DNA from: Palsa-892 sp035555855
Lineage (GTDB): Bacteria > Pseudomonadota > Alphaproteobacteria > Rhizobiales > Xanthobacteraceae
Reading direction: 5' to 3'
Length of the DNA: 38,145 bases
Assembly (NCBI GenBank): GCA_035555855.1
Contig: DATMGD010000047.1
Location: 1 to 38,145 of the forward strand
Shown here: one piece after another, positions 25,301 to 33,241 of the stretch
Layout: each line of letters opens with the position of its first letter
Numbering within the stretch: the first letter of the stretch is position 1
Notes under the pieces: model-generated
Databases searched by the model: none
Seen by the model: only the letters and a program-made list of their open reading frames with translations
What the model was told of the DNA's origin: nothing
Position numbers and translations under genes: made by a program

Positions 25301-26107
25301 ATGACACCAAAACGCTACTGGACGGAAATGACCTGGGAGGATTTCCAGGACGGCGACCCCGCGGACTGGATCGCGGTGCTGCCGGTCGCGGCGGTGGAGC
25401 AGCATGGGCCGCATCTGCCGGTTGGCGTCGATACCTTCATTGCCGAAGGCTACCTGCATCGCGTCGCTGAGCTTTTGCCGCAATCGCTGCCGGCGGTGTT
25501 CCTGCCGGTGCAGGCGATCGGCAAGTCAGACGAGCATCTCGAATTCCCCGGCACGCTGACACTATCGCCGGAGACGGTGATCCGAGCGTGGACCGAGATC
25601 GGCGAGAGCGTCCATCGTGCGGGCGTTCGCAAGATGGTGATCGTCAATTCGCACGGCGGCAACTCGCCGGTGATCGACATCGTCGCGCAGAATTTACGCG
25701 TGCGGTTCGGCATGTTCGTGGTCGTCACCTCGTGGCACCGGCTCGGCTACCCCGAGGGCCTGTTCTCGAAGCAGGAAATCGCGCACGGCATCCACGGCGG
25801 CGAGATCGAGACTTCACTTATGTTGTGGTTGAAGACCGAGACGGTGCGCCCGGACATCGGCGATGGCCGCTCGATCAGCACCGATATGGAGCGCGAATTC
25901 AATCATCTGCGCGCCTTCCGGCCGGCGGGCTTTGCGTGGATGACGCAGGACCTGAATTCGAGCGGCGTCGTCGGGAATGCGCGGGCCGCGACCTTCGACA
26001 AGGGTTCGCTCGCGCTCGAGCATGGCGCCCGGGCTTTCGTGCAGCTCCTGGAAGACGTCCTGCGCTTCGACATCCGCAGGCTGAAAGACGGCCCGCTCAA
26101 GAGCTGA
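25301..26107 (+). CDS. Creatininase-family amidohydrolase
   Basis: This 268-residue protein has the family's metal site: E33 and H35 in VEQHGPHLPVGVD (32-44), D44, H118 in NSHGGN (116-121) and E168 in GIHGGEIETSL. The family hydrolyses cyclic or linear amides (creatinine; formamides such as those handled by MftE and ArfB). The actual substrate here is unknown. The ribosome binding site is weak. It is divergent from the SDR/EamA pair across the palindromic repeat. Confidence 0.9.
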   Translation: MTPKRYWTEMTWEDFQDGDPADWIAVLPVAAVEQHGPHLPVGVDTFIAEGYLHRVAELLPQSLPAVFLPVQAIGKSDEHLEFPGTLTLSPETVIRAWTEIGESVHRAGVRKMVIVNSHGGNSPVIDIVAQNLRVRFGMFVVVTSWHRLGYPEGLFSKQEIAHGIHGGEIETSLMLWLKTETVRPDIGDGRSISTDMEREFNHLRAFRPAGFAWMTQDLNSSGVVGNARAATFDKGSLALEHGARAFVQLLEDVLRFDIRRLKDGPLKS

Positions 26108-26177
26108 TCGCCGCCGTAAACGCCGGAAAATCACTTTTCATCGGGCAAAATGCCGCTTGTTCAGCCTGCCGTGGAAT

Positions 26178-26190
26178 TGATACAATATCA
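26178..26190. promoter_or_regulatory. Candidate Zur operator ahead of the znu block
   Basis: TGATACAATATCA is an inverted repeat with perfect 5-bp arms and a 3-bp centre, in an AT-rich patch that continues CTATATCGAG, 16 bp before the ATG of the His-rich gene. Zur sites of alphaproteobacteria are AT-rich palindromes of the TGTTATA...TATAACA kind. The resemblance is loose, so position supports the call more than sequence. Confidence 0.35.
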
Positions 26191-26206
26191 CTATATCGAG
26201 CCGATC

Positions 26207-26407
26207 ATGCCGCAGCATTCACACGACCATCACCACGACCATTCGCATGCGCATGCACACACACATGCGCCCGGCGAGCGGCATCCGCATGCCGAGGCGG
26301 CCTCATCGCTGCTGCGGTTTTCGGTCGCGCAACGCTTGCTGATTGCGCTCGCGCTCTCTGTCGCGATGTGGCTGACGGTGGGCTGGGCGATCGGATGGGT
26401 TTTTTGA
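26207..26407 (+). CDS. Histidine-rich single-span membrane protein at the head of the znu operon
   Basis: This 66-residue protein starts MPQHSHDHHHDHSHAHAHTH: 14 of the first 30 residues are histidine, as in metal-binding loops. It ends in one hydrophobic segment (about 44-65, LLIALALSVAMWLTVGWAIG). The ATG at 26207 is chosen because the His tract then begins the protein; the frame is open back to 26150. It ends 3 bp before znuC, whose start has no clear ribosome binding site, so translational coupling is likely. The layout suggests a membrane-anchored Zn(II) buffer or hand-over factor, but topology is ambiguous and I know no named family. Confidence 0.75.
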   Translation: MPQHSHDHHHDHSHAHAHTHAPGERHPHAEAASSLLRFSVAQRLLIALALSVAMWLTVGWAIGWVF

Positions 26408-26410
26408 ATC

Positions 26411-27151
26411 ATGGCCGCGGCACTCGAATTCCGGAATCTCACGCTCGGCTATGACCGTCATCCAGCCGTGCATCATCTGAACGGCAAGATCGAAGAGGGC
26501 ACGCTCCTCGCCGTCGTCGGGCCGAACGGCGCGGGCAAGAGCACGTTGCTCAAGGGTGTCGTCGGCGTACTCGATCCGTTGACCGGCGAGATCGACCGTA
26601 ACGGCACGCAGCGCGAAGCCATCGCATATCTTCCGCAGCTTGCCGAAATCGATCGTAGCTTTCCGATCAGCGTTTACGATCTCGTCGCGATGGGGCTATG
26701 GCGCCGCGCAGGCATTTTTGGCGGCATCGGCCGCAAGGACAAACAAGCGATCGAGCGGGCGATTTCGGCCGTCGGCCTCGACGGTTTCGAGGCCCGCGCG
26801 ATCGGCACGCTTTCGGGCGGGCAGATGCAGCGTGCGCTGTTTGCACGGCTCTTGCTGCAGGATGCGCGGCTTATTCTTCTCGACGAGCCGTTCGCGGCGC
26901 TGGATGCCAATACCATCGCCGACCTGTCTGATCTGATTGTGCGCTGGCATGGCGAGGGCCGGACGATCCTCACGGTGCTGCACGATCTCGAACTCGTGCG
27001 GACGCGGTTTCCTCAAGCATTGTTGCTCGCCCGCGAAGCGGTGGCCTGGGGCAAAACCGGCGAAGTGCTGACGCCGGATAATCTCGCGAAGGCGCGCGCG
27101 ATGTGTGAAGTCTTCCACGCCGACGCGCCGGTCTGCGAGGCGGCGGCATGA
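26411..27151 (+). CDS. znuC: Zinc ABC transporter ATPase
   Basis: This 246-residue ATPase has Walker A GPNGAGKST (37-45), signature LSGGQMQR, Walker B LILLDEPFAALD and switch histidine VLHDLE. The short form without an extension, AYLPQLAEIDRSFPISVYDLV and the neighbours place it in the Zn/Mn ABC group. Its stop overlaps the znuB start (ATGA). Confidence 0.93.
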   Translation: MAAALEFRNLTLGYDRHPAVHHLNGKIEEGTLLAVVGPNGAGKSTLLKGVVGVLDPLTGEIDRNGTQREAIAYLPQLAEIDRSFPISVYDLVAMGLWRRAGIFGGIGRKDKQAIERAISAVGLDGFEARAIGTLSGGQMQRALFARLLLQDARLILLDEPFAALDANTIADLSDLIVRWHGEGRTILTVLHDLELVRTRFPQALLLAREAVAWGKTGEVLTPDNLAKARAMCEVFHADAPVCEAAA

Positions 27152-28020
27152 ACCCTTACGATTTCCTGATCGCGCCGTTCATCGAATTCGAATTCATGCG
27201 GCGTGCGCTCGTCGGCAGTTTTGCGCTGGCACTCGGCGGCGCGCCGGTCGGCGTCTTCCTGATGCTGCGCCGGATGAGCCTCACTGGCGACGCAATGGCG
27301 CATGCGATCCTGCCGGGCGCTGCCGTCGGCTTTCTGTTTGCGGGTCTTAATCTATTTGCAATGACGACGGGCGGCATCGTCGCGGGCGTCACGGTTGCTG
27401 TCGGCGCGGGGCTGATCGCGCGCTCGACCGGCCTCAAGGAAGACGCGTCGCTTGCGGCGTTCTATCTCGTCTCATTGGCGCTCGGCGTGCTGATTGTCTC
27501 CATTAAGGGCTCGAACATCGACCTTTTGCATGTCCTGTTCGGCACCGTGCTCGCGCTCGATGACGCAACGCTCATCCTGATCGCCTTGATCGCGACCGTG
27601 AGCCTCGTTGCGCTCGCCATTATCTGGCGGCCCTTGGTGCTGGAATGCGTCGATCCGAATTATCTGCGCTCGGTGAGCCGCTCCGGCGCGCCGACGCATC
27701 TCGTTTTCCTCGCTCTGATGGTGCTCAACCTCGTCGGTGGCTTCCATGCGCTCGGCACCCTCCTGGCTGTCGGCATCATGATGCTGCCGGCTGCTGCCGC
27801 GCGCTTCTGGGCCCGGGAACTTACCGCGATGATCGCGCTTGCGATCGTGATGGCAGTGTTCTCAGGCTATGCAGGCCTGCTGCTCTCCTATCATACGGGT
27901 GCCGCGGCAGGGCCTGCGATTATTCTCGTCGCCGGCATCGTCTATGTGGGCTCGGTGCTACTCGGCCCGATCGGCGGCCTGAAGCGGTATTTCGTGCGCG
28001 TTCGCCATCTTGAAGCCTGA
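27148..28020 (+). CDS. znuB: Zinc ABC transporter permease
   Basis: This 290-residue membrane protein has about eight spans of the ABC-3 family. Typical segments are MLRRMSLTGDAMAHAILPGAA near the N terminus (the DAxxHAxLPG motif of this family) and VGIMMLPAAAARFWA. It forms the channel for Zn(II) with ZnuC. It is coupled to znuC by a 4-bp overlap and leads into znuA after 15 bp. Confidence 0.93.
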   Translation: MNPYDFLIAPFIEFEFMRRALVGSFALALGGAPVGVFLMLRRMSLTGDAMAHAILPGAAVGFLFAGLNLFAMTTGGIVAGVTVAVGAGLIARSTGLKEDASLAAFYLVSLALGVLIVSIKGSNIDLLHVLFGTVLALDDATLILIALIATVSLVALAIIWRPLVLECVDPNYLRSVSRSGAPTHLVFLALMVLNLVGGFHALGTLLAVGIMMLPAAAARFWARELTAMIALAIVMAVFSGYAGLLLSYHTGAAAGPAIILVAGIVYVGSVLLGPIGGLKRYFVRVRHLEA

Positions 28021-28035
28021 ACGAGGAAGAGCCCG

Positions 28036-28938
28036 ATGCTCGCTCGACTATTGGCTGCCATGCTGTTCGCGCTTTTGTCCGTCGCCTCAGCGCGCGCGCA
28101 GGAAAAGCTGCCCGTCGTCGCGACATTCTCGATCCTCGGCGACCTCGTGAAAAATGTCGGCGGTGATCGTGTTGCGGTCTCGACTCTGGTGCAGCCGAAC
28201 GGCGATGCGCATGTCTTTCAGCCGTCGCCGGCCGACGCAAAGACAATCGCCGACGCCAAGGTCATTTTCATGAACGGCATCGGCCTTGAAGGCTGGCTCG
28301 ATCGTTTGATCAAGGCATCGGGCAGCAAGGGCGAGGTTGTCATCGCGACCAAGGGCGTCAAGCCGCACGAAATGAAAGATGACGATGCGCATGGCCATGC
28401 TCACGAACACAAGCTCGACCCGCATGCCTGGCAGTCGGTCGCGAACGTGAAGATTTATGTTGCGAACATTCGCGACGCGCTGATCGCCGCCGATCCTGCC
28501 GGGCGCGAAGCTTACGAAAAGAACGCTGCCGGTTATCTCCAGCGGCTCTCTGCGGTTGAAAGCGAGATCAAGGAAACGGTCGCGAAGATTCCGGCCACGA
28601 AGCGCCGCATTATCACCAGCCATGACGCTTTCGGTTATTTTGCATCGAGCTATGGCATTGAGTTCATTGCACCGCAGGGCGTCTCGACCGAATCCGAGGC
28701 ATCGGCACGGGATGTTGCAAAGATCATCCGCCAGATCAGGGCGCAGAAAATCCCGGCGGTGTTTTTGGAGAATATTTCCGACCCGCGGCTGATGCAGCAG
28801 ATCGCCAAGGAAACCGGTGCGAAAATCGGTGGCACGGTCTATTCGGACTCGCTTTCCGGCACCGATGGGCCTGCGGCGAGCTATATCGCCATGATGGAGC
28901 ATAATATCCGGCAATTCGCGGCGGCTTTGGCGGATTGA
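28036..28938 (+). CDS. znuA: Zinc ABC transporter binding protein
   Basis: This 300-residue periplasmic protein has a signal peptide (about 1-21, ARA|QE). Metal ligands by alignment with cluster-9 binding proteins are H59 (DAHVFQPSP), H130 (LDPHAW), H196 (TSHDAFGYF) and D271 (YSDSLSG). A histidine rather than glutamate at the third position favours zinc over manganese. The loop before H130 is His-rich (H119, H121, H123, H125), another ZnuA trait. It is last in the importer operon and is followed by a terminator. Confidence 0.95.
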   Translation: MLARLLAAMLFALLSVASARAQEKLPVVATFSILGDLVKNVGGDRVAVSTLVQPNGDAHVFQPSPADAKTIADAKVIFMNGIGLEGWLDRLIKASGSKGEVVIATKGVKPHEMKDDDAHGHAHEHKLDPHAWQSVANVKIYVANIRDALIAADPAGREAYEKNAAGYLQRLSAVESEIKETVAKIPATKRRIITSHDAFGYFASSYGIEFIAPQGVSTESEASARDVAKIIRQIRAQKIPAVFLENISDPRLMQQIAKETGAKIGGTVYSDSLSGTDGPAASYIAMMEHNIRQFAAALAD

Positions 28939-28990
28939 TGGGAGGTTTTGCCGCGAGGCTTGTCGCGCGGCGTTGAAGCCCTTACATCAG

Positions 28991-29020
28991 ATGCGCCCGG
29001 GCCTTTCCGGGCGCATTTTT
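28991..29020 (+). terminator. Rho-independent terminator after znuA
   Basis: ATGCGCCCGG (28991-29000) pairs perfectly with CCGGGCGCAT (29007-29016) around GCCTTT and runs into T5. It ends 18 bp before the ATG of the GTPase gene, so that gene depends on read-through or on a promoter overlapping this site. Confidence 0.85.
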
Positions 29021-29038
29021 ATTGCAGTCTGGTTCTTC

Positions 29039-30085
29039 ATGTCCGAAAAAATCCCCGTCACGGTGCTCACCGGCTATCTCGGCGCCGGCAAGACCACGCT
29101 CCTCAACCGCATCCTTTCCGAACCGCACGGCAAGAAATACGCCGTCATCGTCAACGAATTCGGCGAGATCGGCATCGACAACGACCTTGTCGTCGGCGCT
29201 GACGAAGAAGTGTTCGAGATGAACAACGGCTGCATCTGCTGCACCGTGCGCGGCGATCTGATCCGCATCATCGAGGGCCTCTTGAAGCGCAAGGGCCAGT
29301 TCGACGGCATTCTGGTCGAGACGACGGGGCTCGCGGATCCCGCGCCGGTCGCGCAGACCTTTTTCATGGACGAGGATATCGGCGCGAAGACCGCGCTCGA
29401 TGCCGTGATCACGGTTGCTGACGCGAAATGGCTGAAGGACCGTCTGAAGGATGCGCCGGAGGCGAAGAACCAGATCGGCTTTGCCGACATCATCTTGCTG
29501 AACAAGACCGATCTCGTCTCGCCGGACGAGCTTCGCGATGTCGAAGGCCATATCCGCGCGATCAATCCTTATGCCAGAATTCACCGCACCAAGCGCTGCG
29601 ATGTCGATATCAACTCGCTCCTGGGGCAGGGCGCGTTCGATTTGCAGCGCATTCTCGAGATCGAGCCTGCTTTCCTCGAGCAGGACGAGCATGAGCATCA
29701 CCATGGTCATGATCACGATCATGGCCACAATCACGATCATCATGGCCACGATCATCATCACGGCGGCGGCCTGAAGCATTATCACGACGAGGAAATGCAA
29801 TCGATTTCGCTGAAAACCGAGAAGCCGCTCGATCCCGACAAATTCCTGCCATGGGTGCAGGAACTTTCCGCCAATGAAGGGCCGAAGATTTTGCGGCTCA
29901 AGGGTATCCTCTCGTTCCGGAACGATCCGCAGCGCTTCGTCATCCAGGGCGTGCATATGGTGCTCGACGGCGATCATCAGCGCGACTGGAAAGAAGGTGA
30001 GAAGCGCGATAGCCGCCTCGTGTTGATCGGCCGCGATCTCGACCAGAAGAAAATCGAGGAAGGTTTCCTCGCTTGCGCTGCCTAA
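29039..30085 (+). CDS. CobW/COG0523-family GTPase, probable zinc metallochaperone
   Basis: This 348-residue G3E GTPase has Walker A GYLGAGKT (12-19), the hallmark metal site CICC (65-68), ETTGLADP (switch region) and NKTD (155-158). A long His tract (about 218-249) links to the CobW C-terminal domain, which starts near residue 255. Zn-regulated members hand zinc to client enzymes under shortage. The znu context supports zinc over cobalt. The ATG at 29039 (MSEKIPVT) is preferred because the open frame upstream runs through the terminator hairpin. The next gene starts 4 bp after its stop. Confidence 0.93.
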   Translation: MSEKIPVTVLTGYLGAGKTTLLNRILSEPHGKKYAVIVNEFGEIGIDNDLVVGADEEVFEMNNGCICCTVRGDLIRIIEGLLKRKGQFDGILVETTGLADPAPVAQTFFMDEDIGAKTALDAVITVADAKWLKDRLKDAPEAKNQIGFADIILLNKTDLVSPDELRDVEGHIRAINPYARIHRTKRCDVDINSLLGQGAFDLQRILEIEPAFLEQDEHEHHHGHDHDHGHNHDHHGHDHHHGGGLKHYHDEEMQSISLKTEKPLDPDKFLPWVQELSANEGPKILRLKGILSFRNDPQRFVIQGVHMVLDGDHQRDWKEGEKRDSRLVLIGRDLDQKKIEEGFLACAA

Positions 30086-30089
30086 CGGC

Positions 30090-31094
30090 ATGGTTGCCGT
30101 CGACCGCCCTTCGCTGACCAACAAGCTCGTTTCGTTTGAAGCGGGCGGGGAAATCATTGGCGTGCGTTTCGTCCGCGAAAGCGCGGCGTTCGCGACCGGC
30201 ACGGGCGAAATCCTGATCGCGGGCGACAGCGAAGCGCGCATCAAGGCGCACAAAGGCGCCATCCTCGCGGTTACGGGCGATGGCGAGCGCATCTTCACCG
30301 CCGGTGACGATGGCCGCATCGTGGCTGTCGATATCGAGGGCGAGCAGGAAACGCTTGTCGAGCTTGGCAACAAATGGATCGACAACCTCGCGCTTGGACC
30401 GGACGGCGCGCTCGCCTGGTCGGTCGGCAAGACCGCCTTCGTGCGCGGCAAGAAAAGCGGAAAGACAAGCGAGCGTTCGCTCGATGCCGTTTCCACCGTC
30501 GGGGGCCTCGCATTTGCCCCGAAGGGCTTTCGGCTCGCGATCGCGCATTATAACGGCGCCACGCTCTGGTTTCCGAATGCGGATGCGTCGCCCGAGAAGT
30601 TCGAGTGGAAGGGCTCGCATCTCGGTGTCATGTTCAGCCCCGACGGGCGCTTTCTCATCACCACGATGCAGGAGCCGGCGCTTCACGGCTGGCGTCTTGC
30701 CGACGGCCAGCACATGCGGATGTCAGGCTACCCCTCGCGCGTTCGTTCGCTGTCGTTCAGCGCCGACGAGAAGTGGCTTGCGACTTCCGGCGCGCAGGAA
30801 GCGATCCTGTGGCCGTTCGCGACGCGTGACGGGCCGATGGGCAAGGAGCCGATGATCATCGCGCCGGGTGTGAAGAACGAAAAAGTTACGGCGGTTGCCT
30901 GTCATCCGAAGCAGGCAATGCTCGCGGCCGGTTATGGCGACGGTATGGTGCTCTTGGTGCGGCTTGCGGACGCTGCCGAAGTGCTGGCGCGGCGGCCGGA
31001 TGGCTCGCCGGTGACGGCGCTTGCCTGGCGCGATGACGGCAAGCTGCTCGCGCTCGGCACCGAAGGCGGCAGCGCGGCGCTGTTGCCGCTTTAA
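30090..31094 (+). CDS. WD40-repeat protein paired with the COG0523 GTPase
   Basis: This 334-residue protein has no signal peptide. It is made of about seven degenerate WD40 blades, seen from repeats such as AVTGDGERIFTAGDDGRIVAVD, GVMFSPDGRFLITTMQ, RSLSFSADEKWLATSGAQEA and ALAWRDDGKLLALGTEGG. Such beta-propellers act as protein-binding platforms. Starting 4 bp after the GTPase stop, it is almost surely co-translated and is a candidate partner or client adaptor for it (inference). No catalytic motif is visible. Confidence 0.85.
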   Translation: MVAVDRPSLTNKLVSFEAGGEIIGVRFVRESAAFATGTGEILIAGDSEARIKAHKGAILAVTGDGERIFTAGDDGRIVAVDIEGEQETLVELGNKWIDNLALGPDGALAWSVGKTAFVRGKKSGKTSERSLDAVSTVGGLAFAPKGFRLAIAHYNGATLWFPNADASPEKFEWKGSHLGVMFSPDGRFLITTMQEPALHGWRLADGQHMRMSGYPSRVRSLSFSADEKWLATSGAQEAILWPFATRDGPMGKEPMIIAPGVKNEKVTAVACHPKQAMLAAGYGDGMVLLVRLADAAEVLARRPDGSPVTALAWRDDGKLLALGTEGGSAALLPL

Positions 31095-31130
31095 AAAAAT
31101 GGCCCGGTATTCACCGGGCCATTTGTCTTT
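31095..31130. terminator. Bidirectional terminator between the WD40 gene and homospermidine synthase
   Basis: AATGGCCCGGT (31098-31108) pairs with ACCGGGCCATT (31113-31123) around ATTC. On the minus strand it is followed by T7, ideal for ending the polyamine operon. On the plus strand the tail TTTGTCTTT is weaker. Confidence 0.88.
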
Positions 31131-31144
31131 CTGTCTGCTTGAAC

Positions 31145-32581
31145 CTACCAGTTCACGAGAATGTTCTTGAACTGCCAGGGATCTTTCTTATCGAGATCCT
31201 CGGGGAAGAACATGTTGCGATCCTTGAGCGGGTGCCAGTCGGTATAGGTGCCGATCACCGGCCCGAGGTAAGGCAGTTGCACTTCGAGGCAGCGGCGATA
31301 GTCCATCTCGTCGGCTTCGACGATGCCTCTTTTCGGGTTCTCAAGCGCCCACACCATGCCGGCGATCACCGCGGAAGTGACCTGCAAGCCGGTCGCGTTC
31401 TGGTAAGGCGCGATCTTGCGCGTCTCCTCGATCGAGAGCTGCGAGCCGTACCAATAGGCGTTGTTCTTGTGGCCGTAGAGCAGGACACCGAGTTCGTCGA
31501 TGCCCTCGGCGATCTCGTCTTCGTCCATGATGTGCCATTCCGGCTGGAAATAGCCGCCATTGCCGAACATCTCGTGAATGGAGAGAACGGCATCGTTGGA
31601 CGGATGGTAGGCGTAGTTGCAGGTCGGCCGGTACTTTACGCTCTTGCCTTTGCGCACCGTGAAGAAGTCGGCGATCGAGATGGCCTCGTTATGTGTGATG
31701 CAAAGAGCGTACTGCGCGCCCAGCGTCGGGCACCACGAACGCACGCGCGTATTGGCGCCGGGCTGCATGAGATAGATCGCAGCGCCGGTGCCGGCTTTAT
31801 GCTTGCGGCCGGTCTTCGGCAGCGACTTCTCGTGGGTGCCCCAGCCGAGTTCGGCCGGCTGCGAGCCTTCCGAAACGAAGCCTTCGATCGACCATGTATT
31901 GACGAAGGTGTGCGGCGGCTTCGGCTCGTTGCGTACCTGGGTGTCGCGCTCGGCGATGTGGATGCCCTTGACGCCGGCTTTCTGCATCAGCGCCGCCCAC
32001 TCTTCGCGGGTCTTTGGCTCCTTGAATTTGAGGCCGAGATCGGTCGCGACATTGACCAGCGCCTGCTTGACGAACCACGACACCATGCCGGGGTTGGCGC
32101 CGCAGCAGGTGATGGAGGTGATGCTGCCTGGTTTGCGCTTGCGCTTCGCTACCAGCATCTTTTCACGCATCGCGTAGTTGGTGCGATCCGGCGCGCTGAT
32201 CTTGGGATTGGAGTAGAATCCCTTCCACGGCTCGATCACGGTGTCGATGTAGAAGACGTTCAACTCGCGGCACAGCTCCATGATCTCGACCGAAGAGGTG
32301 TCGACCGAGACGTTGACGCAGAAGCCCTGGCCCTCTCCCTTGGTCAGGAGCGGGGTCAGGATTTCGCGATAGTTGGCTTTGGTCAGCTCTTTCTTGATGT
32401 GCTTGATGCCGCGCTCGTCGAGCAGACGCTTGTTCTTGGCGGACGGATCAATAACGACAAAACGCGATTTGTCATATTTGAAATGACGCTCGATGAGCGG
32501 CAATGTTCCTCTGCCAATCGAGCCGAAACCGATCATCACGATCGGGCCTGTGATGGTTGCGTGTACCGGCCACTTGGCCAT
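31145..32581 (-). CDS. hss: Homospermidine synthase
   Basis: This 478-residue enzyme matches the alphaproteobacterial homospermidine synthase length. It makes sym-homospermidine from putrescine using NAD+. Visible features are the Rossmann motif IGFGSIGRG near 17-25, VVIDPS, FYIDTVIEPWKGFY, TSITCCGANPGMVSWFVKQA and RPTCNYAYHPSNDAVLS. The fold is related to saccharopine dehydrogenase, but these blocks are specific to Hss. The start is the ATG at 32581 (MAKWPVHATI), with AAGGAGG 8-9 bp upstream. It is last in the run after ornithine decarboxylase and a GNAT, giving a route from ornithine to putrescine to homospermidine. Confidence 0.95.
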   Translation of the reverse strand: MAKWPVHATITGPIVMIGFGSIGRGTLPLIERHFKYDKSRFVVIDPSAKNKRLLDERGIKHIKKELTKANYREILTPLLTKGEGQGFCVNVSVDTSSVEIMELCRELNVFYIDTVIEPWKGFYSNPKISAPDRTNYAMREKMLVAKRKRKPGSITSITCCGANPGMVSWFVKQALVNVATDLGLKFKEPKTREEWAALMQKAGVKGIHIAERDTQVRNEPKPPHTFVNTWSIEGFVSEGSQPAELGWGTHEKSLPKTGRKHKAGTGAAIYLMQPGANTRVRSWCPTLGAQYALCITHNEAISIADFFTVRKGKSVKYRPTCNYAYHPSNDAVLSIHEMFGNGGYFQPEWHIMDEDEIAEGIDELGVLLYGHKNNAYWYGSQLSIEETRKIAPYQNATGLQVTSAVIAGMVWALENPKRGIVEADEMDYRRCLEVQLPYLGPVIGTYTDWHPLKDRNMFFPEDLDKKDPWQFKNILVNW

Positions 32582-32665
32582 GATCGAAGCCTCCTTCGTT
32601 GCGCGGCGGGATCCACCTGCCGACAAAAAACGCAGAAATTCAGCCTGCGAAAAATGTGCCTAACT

Positions 32666-33238
32666 TCATGAGGCACGACGGATGCGGGAGGTCAACGACC
32701 GGCCCGCAATTCTTGTGGATGTTTTCGGTGTGTGCGGGATCGTTTCGCCGGTGGCAATGATCAATCCGCGCGCATTCGCGAGCGCATCCGGCACGAATTC
32801 GCGCGCGAGCAGACGATGCCGCTCGAACGGACCGGGCATGTGCAAGTTCGCGGCCGCTTCAGCCGAGAAGCCGAAGCGGCGATAGTAGGGCTCATCGCCG
32901 ACCAGAATGACGGCGCGATGACCGAGGGCCTCGGCACACGCGAGCGCTTCCCGCATCAGCAGCGAGCCGATGCCTTTCTTGCGATGAGCGGGATGCACGG
33001 CCAGCGGTCCGAGCAGAAGCGCGGGGCAATTTTCGCCCGCGCTCACGTGCCACAGTCTGAGCGTGCCGACGAGCCGGCCGTTGCCGAGCTTCGCAGCGAA
33101 GGCAAGGCCATCGGCGGGCAGGCGGTTTTCGCGCAGACGTTCCGAGGATTTGCGGCGCCGGTGCTTGCCGAAGGCAAGGTCAAGCAGCGCCTCGCGGGCC
33201 CCGGCCTCGGCCGGAGCCTCGCGGACGATGTTGATCAT
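32666..33238 (-). CDS. GNAT-family N-acetyltransferase in the polyamine operon
   Basis: This 190-residue protein of the COG3153 type has LLLGPLAVHPAHRKKGIGSLL (acetyl-CoA motif A, with R/KxxGIG) and VGDEPYYRRFGFS (motif B). It starts 3 bp after the ornithine decarboxylase stop, so it is co-translated with it. The substrate is unknown. A polyamine or ornithine-derived amine is an attractive guess from context, but the same family is common as a free-standing gene. Confidence 0.83.
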   Translation of the reverse strand: MINIVREAPAEAGAREALLDLAFGKHRRRKSSERLRENRLPADGLAFAAKLGNGRLVGTLRLWHVSAGENCPALLLGPLAVHPAHRKKGIGSLLMREALACAEALGHRAVILVGDEPYYRRFGFSAEAAANLHMPGPFERHRLLAREFVPDALANARGLIIATGETIPHTPKTSTRIAGRSLTSRIRRAS

Positions 33239-33241
33239 CTC

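Noticed and set aside
28036..28938. Reading the cluster-9 ABC system as a manganese importer.
   Set aside because: The third metal ligand is histidine (H196) rather than glutamate, and the His-rich loop is a zinc-type feature.
29691..29768. Repetitive CAT/CAC-rich stretch as a tandem DNA repeat.
   Set aside because: It encodes the His/Asp-rich linker of the GTPase; the repetition follows from the amino-acid composition.
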